From the NCBI GenBank assembly GCA_049999805.1, contig JBNGIO010005936.1, positions 60,702 through 84,495 of the forward strand: a stretch of 23,794 bases of DNA. The letters run 5' to 3'. This DNA is from Folioceros fuciformis. Its lineage: Eukaryota > Anthocerotophyta > Anthocerotopsida > Anthocerotales. The notes beneath the pieces are model-generated. The model saw nothing but the letters and a program-made list of their open reading frames with translations, was not told where the DNA came from and ran no database searches. The position numbers and the translations under genes were made by a program. Below, one piece after another: positions 8,590-19,100 of the stretch (within the stretch, counting starts at the first letter, position 1; the number at the start of each line of letters is the position of its first letter).

Positions 8590-9768
8590 GACTCCTCAAC
8601 CAAGCAGTCAATTGAGCTGCGGTCCCCTCCGCCAAACACACCCTTGTACTACCACTTGTCGCGACCACACAGCAAGTCTCGACTGGATCCACGCTTTGTC
8701 GCAAACCTACATCCGCAATTCAGGGATGCCGGCCTGCCGTAATTCACGAAGATTTGTGCAAGCTCGGGCTTGCCACAGAACGAGGAGTATCAGTCCGTGC
8801 ATCGAGCAACTGCCAACAATTCAAGCAACCGCGTCCAAGTTGAAGCAAACTTGAGCGTGGCCTGGCCAGACTGATCCCCTCCCTACGCGCCACGCGAAAA
8901 GTCTTACAGCCAGACCGACTCGCGAGCTCAACCGGATCTCGAGAGCGCGAGCAAGCAGAGAAGAGAAGGAAACAAAAGAAGTTGTTGGAGTTTGAGAGTC
9001 GTGGAGGCCGGCCGTGGCGTTTCCGTTGAGCTCGTGTGCTGCCAACTCAGGCAAGATTTACTCCGCTCGGCCAGGCTGCGCCTGCTCAGCCCGCAGTTTT
9101 GTAGGACACGCTACCTGGCAGCCGACATGCCGTCAGTAGCCCGGGCGAGGCAGTGAAGTTGTGAAAACAGCATCCGACGACATACACGCCGTGGCGACTT
9201 CTGGAGGGGCCAGCCGCTGGTCTGTGTCGTCTTGCGATACAGACGCCGGCATCCGGACGCTTTCGAAGGCTTTGCTTCCATCCAAGATTTCTCCATGTCA
9301 TTGACCTTTCCAGCCTAGTGGATGCTCCTCTTCCAAGTTTCAGAATCTTGTCGTTAAAAACTTTACCAACAAGCCATTTACCTTTACGTACACTAGAACC
9401 TAGGATGCACGATATGTGGCCCCGGACTCCGTCGATGAACTCATGAGCCCACCACGGGAGCCACTCCCAGCTTGCTGTGCTGGCGAAATGGCAATGGAGT
9501 TTCGCCCTGATCTTGGCACTGTGTTAACCATACCACAGCTTTGTCTCCATGTTATCACTGTAGGGCAGGGAAGAATCGTTAACGTTTGACGTTTCGTTTT
9601 GTTATTATCTGGCAGGAAATTCCTGGAAAGGATCAGCGGTCGCTGTGTATGCAATTGATTTCCTGAGCAATTGTACTCGTTGTGAGTTTCTCTGCCTGAA
9701 TGATGCATCTACACCAGCAGCAGACGCAGTTCACGACAGAGAGAGCGGGAGGAATGCTCTAGGGCTAC
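8590..9768. other. Divergent promoter region between D27-family gene and RAD51C
   Basis: About 1.2 kb separates two genes transcribed away from each other. I searched the plus strand for an exon encoding the missing RAD51C N-terminus and found none I could defend. A pyrimidine-rich run ending in ctggcag near 9617 resembles a splice acceptor, so an upstream non-coding or diverged exon is possible. No RNA gene or mobile element is visible. Confidence 0.5.
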
Positions 9769-11226
9769 ATGGCGGATGCAGGTGCTCCTCTCATGTGTCC
9801 GAAACACGAAGCGCATAAGGCTCGTATTTCATTTTTATTACGGCTGTTGTCTGATGGTGGGACGGTCATTGTAGAGGAGAAATTCCTTCGAATTGTGCAC
9901 AAATTTTGTGGGAAAACATCACTGGAGTTGCTGCGGGATGAGGACAGTGCATCGCCGATTTCCACTCTCTGTAAAGACCTGGATGAAGTTCTGGGCGGTG
10001 GCATTCGAACCAAAGAAGTGACTGAAGTATGTGAGTGTCGATTCATCTTTCTTCCCTTTCCGAGTTCTGTAGCTTGCTTCAGAATTGAGAGTGTCTGTCT
10101 TTCTTGTGTGACCGTGAATGCACTTGGCTGGCTAGGTGGTGTTCCAGGAATCGGCAAGACTCAACTTGGGTATCTCTACTTGGGCACATAGAGGCAGGCT
10201 GGGTTGTGGGCAGGCCCTCCCACTGACGTCTTGGTTTGCTGTTCTTCAGGATTCAGCTTGCCATTAACGTGCAGGTTCCTAGGCAATTAGGGGGGCTTGA
10301 CGGACACGCTGTCTACATAGGTATATTTTTCGACACAGGCTTGTCCAAAGTCATGACCCCTTTCGGATTTCTTCAGGTTTGTCACTGTTTGGCTGGTCTG
10401 TTGGTAGACTCTGAAGGCAGCTTTATGGTGGAGAGGGCGTTGCAAATGGCTGCTGGGTGTATCGAGCTTCTGAGGACACCTTCGCAGGCAGTGACAGACA
10501 TGCCTTCAGTTGCCGAAGAGTTTCTGAAGCACATCTACCATTACCGTGTCCAAGACAGTTTTGAGCAACAGGCTGTTCTATACAATCTCAGGAAGTTTTT
10601 GGCCACGCATGTCCAGGTGGAGCCACCTCTACCGACTGAGCCTGATCTTGACTGTCGCTACAAGTCTCCCATCTGATTGTGTGCTTGCAGGTCAAGTTGG
10701 TTGTGGTTGACAGCTTGACATTCCATTTTCGCCAAGACTACGAGGACATGGGTGCCAGAACTCGCATTCTCAGTCAAACCGCTCAGGATCTTATGCAGCT
10801 ATCTCAAGAGCATGACATTGCGGTATGCTGTCTTGTCTTGTCATGTCATTTGGGGTTCATGAATTATTATCACATGGTCGAGACTGACATGTCATAAACA
10901 CCACTGCAGGTCGTTTTGGTGAACCAAGTCTCTCACAGAGTCTCCGGCCAATCCTCGAGATTGGTGCCTGTCTTAGGTTTGGACTCATCTCGAATCCAAT
11001 TTCTTCTCCTCTATCATATGGCATTTCTAACAGTGATTTTCTCTAAGCAGGTGACACCTGGTCACATTCCTGCACGAATCGACTGATGCTGTACTGGATA
11101 GATGGGTGTCGATATGCACACCTTTACAAATCACCATCTCTACCACCAGCCACAGCTGCCTTCGAAGTGAGAATGGAGGGCATAAGGAACTGCACCAGAA
11201 TTGCCGAGATATCCCCAGAGCTTTGA
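9769..11226 (+). CDS. RAD51C: RAD51C recombinase paralogue, seven exons
   Basis: The exons I derive are 9769-10030, 10136-10169, 10250-10320, 10408-10616, 10691-10822, 10910-10976 and 11051-11226. They join in frame to 951 nt (316 aa). The RecA core is complete. It contains DLDEVLGGGI (70-79), Walker A GVPGIGKT (89-96), DSEGSFMVERAL (123-134), Walker B LVVVD (195-199), FHFRQDY (203-209) and SHSCTNRL (264-271). RAD51C acts in nuclear homologous recombination, in DNA crosslink repair and meiosis with XRCC3 and RAD51B/D/XRCC2. Arabidopsis RAD51C is about 363 aa. Here the N-terminal helix-hairpin-helix region of some 50 residues is not found, and the C-terminal tail is short. The first exon also contains a possible 93-nt in-frame intron (9782-9874). 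If it is removed, the start reads MADAEEKFLRIVHK, which fits the family better. The donor of intron 6 (G|GTTTGG) is weak. Confidence 0.92.
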
Positions 11227-12030
11227 CTGTGGCAATCCCAGAAAGGATCACACGCGGGTAGCGAATGCTCCACGTTATCTTCTGCTGGTGGGAAGTTACT
11301 GCCTGCCGCTCCGCTCCGCGTGCTTGTTTCTCGACTCTCGTGACTTTTGCACCAGTACTGAAGAACCAGCAACCACTTCTTTCCTTCTAACGATGCAACA
11401 AAGCCGTCTTGAACAACCAGATACACTCCCAAGATCTTCCCAACAAACATAGTATATACGTTGGACCCTCGGATCCAAGGTTCCTTCTCGAAGATGCCTT
11501 AGCTTGGCATCTCTAGTGAACGGAACCGAAAGGCCTGGAAGTCAGCCAATGCTGATTTTTGAGTGCCTCATTTGCAGCAGCTGCTGCCTACGACAGCCAC
11601 GGGAAACAAATATGTACATGGCCAAGGCCCTGCAAATAGGGAAGTCCTAACGAGTTATTTTCATTCTCCAAACAGCCCTAGAGGAAGTTGGGACAAGGAA
11701 CTGCGGGAGCAATCGGCGGGCCGGGATCATTCTCAGGTCTGGTCAATGTGGTTGAGCTTGCTGCAGCGTGGATTGATGTCTGTGTGGTCGGCAGTGTCTT
11801 GATTCCGGTCACACAGCAGTTCTCCCTGTGGAGGCGTTCAGTATCGGGACAACAGCCAGTGGCAACCACTGTGATAGCTGTGAGCTCGACCGGGTGTGTC
11901 TGTGTGTGTGCTGCTCGGATCAGGGGGTGTGGTGTCGTACTGCGAAACGATTTTATGAGGATTACGCGGCTGCGTCAGACAGCGTGGTGGCCGTCTGATG
12001 CACCTGTGGTTGTGATGCAGGCTGGTTGAT
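11227..12030. other. Intergenic: RAD51C 3' end and COX7a promoter
   Basis: About 800 bases between two plus-strand genes. Short open frames are present on both strands but resemble no family. A gtgatgcag just before 12021 could be the acceptor of an intron in the 5' UTR of the next gene. I see no RNA gene or repeat. Confidence 0.45.
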
Positions 12031-12342
12031 ATGGCAGGTGCTAGTGGTCACGCATCGGGTTCGGTCCCGGAACATATACTGAAGAAACAACAATACTTTC
12101 AGAATACGCATCGTCTGACGCACTTGAAAGGCCCGTATGACAGAATCACATCTGTGGTCATCCCTGCAGCATTTGTGGCTGTCACCGGGGTGATGATCGT
12201 AAGTGGATGCAAAGTCTTGTTGAGATCCTTGCTAGTGCAGGTGCTATTGGGTAGGCCGTTGTGCTACACTGAACTCCACTATGTTTTTTCTCAGATTCGA
12301 GGTGTTTGGAATATGGCACACGGGGTCGGCAAGAAGGAGTAG
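12031..12342 (+). CDS. Plant cytochrome c oxidase subunit 7a-like protein, two exons
   Basis: Exons 12031-12198 and 12295-12342 give 216 nt (71 aa). The donor ATC|GTAAGT and acceptor CTCAG|ATT are strong and in phase 0. The protein has the layout of the plant COX VIIa-like proteins of about 65-70 aa. An N-terminal basic segment ILKKQQYFQNTHRLTHLKGP (16-35) is followed by one membrane segment (about 40-62) and the conserved end RGVWNMAHGVGKKE. The family is a small single-pass subunit of complex IV or its supercomplexes in the mitochondrial inner membrane. The 96-nt intron is a multiple of three with no stop, so unspliced mRNA would encode 103 aa with a 32-residue hydrophobic insert. Precise assignment within complex IV is inference from similarity. 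Confidence 0.88.
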   Translation: MAGASGHASGSVPEHILKKQQYFQNTHRLTHLKGPYDRITSVVIPAAFVAVTGVMIVSGCKVLLRSLLVQVLLGRPLCYTELHYVFSQIRGVWNMAHGVGKKE

Positions 12343-12483
12343 GCAGCCAATCAGTGCAGCGATTACCTTGTAGTAGTAACCTTTACTGCCGTTGATTTGA
12401 GAACCTTTCTTTGAGCTCATTGTCTGCCGCATCTGTTTCGATGGTTCGTAAGCATGCCTCTAGTACGGTGAATCATACAGGAA

Positions 12484-12507
12484 CTCAGTCAGGCTAACCT
12501 GGCTGAG
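12484..12507 (+). repeat. Ten-pair hairpin with CTAA loop
   Basis: CTCAGTCAGG and CCTGGCTGAG pair over ten positions with one G-U, closing a four-base CTAA loop. The wobble pair holds only for plus-strand RNA; the minus-strand RNA would have an A-C mismatch. It lies about 140 nt past the COX7a stop. Confidence 0.5.
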
Positions 12508-12540
12508 AAGCTGTAAGAGTCTACGCACCTCGAGATTTGC

Positions 12541-12566
12541 TCGTCATGTAAGCTTGACGACTTACA
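12541..12566 (+). repeat. Interlocked inverted repeats, possible H-type pseudoknot
   Basis: TCGTCA (12541-12546) is complementary to TGACGA (12555-12560), and TGTAAG (12547-12552) is complementary to CTTACA (12561-12566). The order A-B-ct-A'-B' is that of an H-type pseudoknot, although the loops would be too short for both stems to form fully at once. The two stems could instead be alternatives. Confidence 0.4.
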
Positions 12567-13129
12567 GACGTATCATGCTTTTGCCACTGCGTTCCCGGGG
12601 CGGGCACGAAACCAAGAAAACCAAGTAAATACGTCAATGAAAGCTCTAGCAAGAACGTTGACAAGCGATTGGTTGCGTGACGTACACTGGAATGGCATCA
12701 GATTGCCATTGTCTCATAGAATTACAGTGCGGCATAGTCTCAAAAAACAAATTCCTCATTGAGGTAGGAGACTAAGTGTGCAGAACATTAATCAATGCTA
12801 GGTAGCTCTTCCAAAGCCTAATAGAGAAAAATGGTCCAGCTGCTATTGCCGAATGGGTACTCACGGCGCTAACTTCGTTCAATCGAGTACGTCAAACGAA
12901 GAGAACTGCAACACGCACACGGGGAACTGCAGGCAGATGAGTGTCTCTGTTCACAAACGTCGCTTGCGGATCGCTTACAGCAGGGTGTAGGAACCTCCAG
13001 TCTCGAGCTGATAGAAATGACTCCATTTATATGTCCCTAGGCCCTCGACATCACGATGCCAGGTTCTATAGCATATGGAGTTCCAGAATCTCCTGTACGA
13101 AGTGCTCATAGGTAGGATATTAAAAAATG

Positions 13130-16100
13130 TCATAATCCTCTCGCCACTTTGGCCTCCACTATTTTCCTTCGCTTCTGAGATCGCTTCTTCACAGCACGAC
13201 TCAACTTTCTCTTTGCTGCAGCCACGGGATTCTTCACAACTTGTATCTTCTCGGACTGTTTCCTCTCTGCTCTCCGACCCTGGACCTCCTCCCGGATCAC
13301 ATTATATGCAGACTCAAACTTATGAGCACCAATCGTGTCTCGCAGAAGAGAAGAAAGTTCCGCTGCTAGCGTCTGCAAATCATCGGTAACAGTCCTAGCA
13401 GTGTATCCTCCAGAAATCTTGTACAAGGGCCTTAGCATGCATGGTACATAGGCTTGGATCCTTTCGCCTAGCTGTGTCGTCATGGAACTGAACCACTGAA
13501 GGGCTGCTTTGGATTGCACTGGATGTATCCTCAAAGCGATTTTCTCAACCTTTGCAAAAATTAAATAGACAGCATCATCCCTACTTTCCGACTGTGATCC
13601 ATGCGCTTCACCAGCAGAAGCAGCGCCACGTGGTGCCTGTGTGGGATCACACTTACTTGCCACCCCGAGTTCATCACGGGCTGACAAGCTCAGTTCCTTT
13701 GGATCCTGCAAACTGCCTTTCATGCCCAACAACATTGAGTCGAACAGGCAAGTCACAAACAGCAAATTCTGAACAGCCAACTGATTTAGCTCAGCATCCA
13801 AGGACCCACAATCAAGCTGGTCAATGAATGCCGCGGCCAACTGGATCAATTTCCTTCGATAGACAAGGCACCCTTGCTTTTTAGTTGATACCTTTGTCTC
13901 CAGCTCGTTCCTGCTCAGCAATCCACAGGCCGCAAAGTACACCCCTACAAGACGCTCGCTAACCCTCCGAGGCCATGTGTGTTCATGGAGCAGAAATGAT
14001 GGAACAAGATCCCAGAATCCTTCCAAAACTTGTTTCAAGCAAAGATCTGGGTTCTTCTGTAACAGTTTTTCCATCATTAGCAATGAAAGATAGACTTCCT
14101 GCCAAAGAGTGGCCCTTTCATCTTCTGTGGGCTTCTGAACTGTTTTTGCATGCTTCAGAAACGAGACTACACAGTTAACTACAGTTTCAGTGTGCCTCCC
14201 CAACTTGCTGCCCATGACTTCAATTAAGTAACCTAGAACATGAGCGGAAGGACGCCACAGGCGAGGATTGGGGTTGCTGTACCAACCAATGGAGTAATCA
14301 CATATGCGGTCCAAAGTAGGCTGAGTAATACGGGAGAAAAGGCCTTTTAGAACAGTCGCCAACATTGCCCTCACATGACTTGCCTCCTCATTTGCAACCC
14401 GGGTCACCAATACCAAAAACATGCTCTCTGCCTGCTCCTCCACAAGGGCTTCAGGGAACTTGGATATCACGGCATGCAACATCTCCAAGGCTGATTCCCT
14501 CCCGGTAGTTTCCGAGTAGGAAGTATTTGTGAGAAAGAAGTCTAAGTGCTGCTGCAGCCGCTTGGAACCCAAAGGATAGTCCAGCATGAACTGCAACACA
14601 ACTTGATTTGCCTGCTTACGCACAGCTTCAACCTGGCTTCTGATCATTAGCTCCTCAACTTTGTGCACGATATCATAAAGCTCGGGAACTAAGACTTTCC
14701 TGGTTATCACTGCTTTAAGCAGATTCAAGGCTATTCCGCATGTATGTCCTTCCAGCTCATTGAAAATTGGGAACTCCAGAAGGGCATGCAACTGTTCTTC
14801 AGAAACTTCACCAACCTCAGGATGCCTGATGAGGGCAATCAGGAGATCAAAGCTCGCCTTCATGACCTCAGTTTCCGCAGTCCCACACTTCTGGGTTATA
14901 GACAGTACATCTGTGGTCAGTCTGTCCCCAATAGACCTGAGTGTTGCTAAAGGTAATTTGAGGAGATGCCGAAGGCACTTCAGTGCCAGAGAGACAATTG
15001 AATCATACTTGGAGGCAAGACATGTCTGCACAAGATCCACCAAGTGAGCTAACATGGACAAGACATCCTGATCTTCAGAAGTCACTTTGATGGTCTTGAG
15101 GTTGCGGTGCAACACATTAAGCGCAAACTCTTCAGTCATGTGAATATTTTGTCGAGAGTTAAGCATGGAGCTGTCCGAACTTTCTTGGATCCCGTGCAGA
15201 CCCTCCATCAACTGTTCGACGAATACAAGCAAGTGATTTTCAGTAGCACTAGGGTTACTCTGGATGCCAATAGCCAATGCCTTCAGCACCTGCTGAATCT
15301 TGCTCTTCTCCTTTGGCGTCATAGACCGATCCAGGCTATCAATAACAGGTTTCAGCAATGTCATGGCATTTGCTGGAAAGAAAACCGAGCTCGCCAGCAA
15401 TTGCATACTTTCAAGAGACTGCATGCGCCTTGTCTCCTTCATTTTCCTTGCTATCCCTTCTACATCCTTCTCTTCAGCAACCTCCCCAAGGAAGCCACTT
15501 AAGAGAATCTCCTGCAGCTTGCCGAGACAAGGGTCCACCTCTCCAACTTGGATCTCTGGGAGAAGCTTCAACAGAATACTGTTGACAGTAAATCCCAAAA
15601 CATGTAGCTCAAACCCCTTAGTCAGTGAGAGTTGCATGATGTTTACCACGAACTCCAAGTACTGTGCACCTAATGCTGTTGTGACAGCTATCAATGCTGC
15701 TCGGGCATCGTCCCTAATTCCTTGACGATGACTCTTCAGAAGATTTACTATGCTTTGGACAAGTGGAGGCAACTCAATTTTCATCACTTCCTCGGATAAA
15801 ACTTTCAGGATTTTCACAGCTGACACAGCTAGAGATGTATTTACATTATCCTTTTCTAGAGTCATCAGCTTACGAAGGTCAGGTAGAACCTTCGTTTGCA
15901 ATACCCTGCAAATATCAACTGGAAATAGGTGCCCTTCAGTATTATCAGCAGCCACCCCCAAGCCTTCATGATTTCCTCTCGAAAGATTCACAACGTTTGC
16001 AGCCACAAGCAAAGCCTCATTACCATCCCTTTCTGGCAGATCGCTCTGCACCATAGGAAAGTGAAACTCATCAAGTATAGAGCTGATCAGCCTTGCAACC

Positions 16101-19100
16101 GTCTTCTGGTGCTCAGGTCTTAACGAGACCAAACGAAAAGACTGCATAAGCAATCCAAAATAAGGTTGCCATTGGAGTTGAGCAGCAATGCATGCAATTG
16201 ATTCAATGGCAGCCCCAATAAGGTTTCCCTCCTTGTCCTTCTTGGCCTCAAACAGTAAACTCCTGAACAGAGGAGCAAACAACCTTACCAGTACACCCTC
16301 AGAAAGATTATGCCCAGCTAATGTAGCTCTAAACCTTGCCATCGCCCTGATTTTCCTGTGCACCTGCAGATGGACAATATTGTAGAAGAAGTCCACTTCC
16401 AAATCTTCACTTGTTAGAGGTCGACATTCATAGAGCGAGGGAATACTGGGAAACCTAAGAATCATTTCCCTAAGAAGAGAAACCCACTCATCTCGGGCTG
16501 TAGCCACATCTGAGTTCATGGCATTCCTAGTCTGGGGAAGAAGAAAGGACCGAACCAATGATTTTGTTGGTTGCTCTTCTACAGCATCCACGCCATCAAA
16601 AACCACTGACTCTCCGTCATTCAACACAGCGCGCTTCTCATCAACTTCCGAGCATTCTCCTTGCTCAGGCAGAGAAGCTGCAAACTTGATAAATACGTTA
16701 ACACAATCTTTGGAACTGAGCCTTAAGGACCTGTCGTCTGATGCAATATCCCGGACGGCAATTGATAGGATCAAAAGAGCTCCTGACCAAGTCATTTGAG
16801 AAAATGCAGCTTCATTCAATGCTTCATATGCATTTAGTCTGCGTTCATAATCCACTTCTTCTAGTCCACGTGGAGACATAGACATAAGGTCACCTAACAG
16901 CATCACCGCTGGGGTCAAAGAGGGGAGAACAACAGCTAATCTTTGGAAGATCTCACAGACAACACTTTGCACATCCTTTCGAGATTCTGAGGTTAGCAAA
17001 GGCGCCAAAGCCAGCAGACACTTACTAGCAGTCCTGACATCAACACAATTTGCCAATCCACGGATTACACAGAGCACCTCCCAAAACTCGTCATCCTGCA
17101 ATCTCTTCCTTCTCTTCAAAACAAAGAGAAGCACAGACATTAAACTAGTGGCTTCTGTTGCATCCTTGATGAACATACTCAAGCGGGTCAGGATCTTCAG
17201 CACACGGCGGAGGACTGCACCTGACCTTGGTCTGTTTGTATATTCTGAATGACTAAGGAGCACGTCTTGCAGTCCACGTAAACTTTGATTAAGGAATGGA
17301 AGGAGAATCAGGTGCACAGGCTGCGACTCTTCTTCCCCCATAGAATCACTCTCAAGGTTGAGTATGTTCTCAATAAAGCACAAAACAAACGCAACTGACG
17401 TCCCTGAAGTTCCCTTGCATGACAGCATGGAAAGAATGTTACGAAGGATATTTCTATCTTTCACAAGCAGTGGAGCCAAGTCCATCCTCCTGCTCATTGC
17501 CAGGAAGCACTCACAGAGTGCAACGGGGAGCACTACAGTTTGCTCCTTCTGAAACATACCCAAAGAGACCTCCGGTAATGAGAAAAATATATCCCAGAAA
17601 ATGTCGGGAAGAACCAGGTCTTCAAATTTGGTCAACACAGTGGCCACAATGGAGAAGCAGCTTAACCGAATGTCTTTCTCTGAGCTACTGGCCGTACATC
17701 TGCGCTTGGCAGGGTGCCCACCATCCTCTTCTAGACGTCCATGAATGCAAGAATTTTCCTTACGTTTACGAGTCCCAGTATCAAGACTATCTTGACCCCC
17801 ACCAGCATCTTGCGGCTTACACTCAGAAGCTTCAGCCTCCATATTCTCCTGTTGACATATGTTAACCAAGGAGCAAGGTGACTGCTTCACACTGCTGTCA
17901 CTGTCTTCCGGCCCAGTACGTTCAACGGGTTCGGTGTCCATGTCTCCAATCTTGCTCGGCAACTCATTAACCTCTGTTCCCTGGCTCACAGCTGCAGCCA
18001 TAAACTTGAAGACGAGGGCAAGGAGAGGTCGAAGATATGCACCCAGGCGAACTCTATCAAATATGCCGAGGAGATCCTGGAACATGTACAGGAATCCAAT
18101 TTTTTTCTTGTATGGCAACCTGGCCACTTCATCCTCACTGATATGTGCAATATATTCAGTGACAGTACCATGTTCCAAAGAAGTTTCCCAATCAAACCTA
18201 GAGTCTTCTCCAACAGCAAAAATAAGTTGTAAGGGCCTTAGAATTTGGCAGAAAAAGGGACAGAGCTCCTGTGAATCCAAGTGCAGTAAATATCCAAGAA
18301 CAGCACTCCTCTGTACACCTGCTACTGCCTTCCCTGAGATTTTGCCATTGCGTTTCATTATCTTGGGAAACAGAATTTGCAATAGAACTGGAATAAGCCC
18401 GGTTCTATGTTCCTCAAGAACCTGCCCACCATCCCTTGAAACATTCCAGGTTGTTAGCTCCTCACGAAGGGTCCGATAGGATATTAGGTTGAAAAGATGA
18501 TCACGATATGATGTTAAATAGCTGTCCTTCCAATTTAGCAGGCATTCCAATACCAACTGCTGTATTGCTGAGTCTCTGTCCATTAGCAACTGCTTGAGAA
18601 GGACAGTCTTAAGATCAGGACCTCTATAGAGTGATCTCGCATTTCTGCACTCCTTTAAAAGAACTAACCACTCTCTTAAAACATTCTTCCAGTCCTTCCC
18701 TCCTGTAGTCTTGAAAGATTCACCATCGTTGTCAACGTCCTCCCTATGTCCAACAAACCCTAGAAATAGAGGGACAAGCACACGAGAATGCCTTTCAGCA
18801 ATTGCAGGGATCTTCTGCAGTGTTTGGATCATTACGCACAACAGACTTCCGTCAGCAGTGCGTTCTGCACGACTGGAGACATAAGCATCAAAGTTGGACC
18901 ATACATCCTCAACAAGGCTCTCATGGGAATCTGTTACATCACTGTACTTGGGTTGCAGCAAAAATGACTGTTGCGTTTCACGGAGGTGCTGAATAAACAC
19001 ATCCCACACAACAGTGCTATACGCCTCAATCAGACTTGCCAGGCAGAGTGAAGCTGCATCCCATAGTGGCAGAAACCTGTTCTGCATCAATCCAATCATT

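Larger units (their letters stand above)
12343..13129. other. Convergent 3' spacer between COX7a-like gene and UTP20
   Basis: This stretch of 787 bases separates two convergent genes. Most of it shows nothing recognisable. Positions 12484-12566 hold a hairpin and an interlocked pair of inverted repeats, described separately. Confidence 0.5.

Noticed and set aside
7941-9177. 15-bp exact direct repeat gaaaacagcatccga at 7941-7955 and 9163-9177
   Set aside because: A few such matches are expected by chance when comparing all positions in 24 kb, and the flanks are unrelated.
11124-11450. 108-codon minus-strand frame after RAD51C
   Set aside because: It partly mirrors the last RAD51C exon, has no ATG-supported family match, and looks like an antisense shadow.
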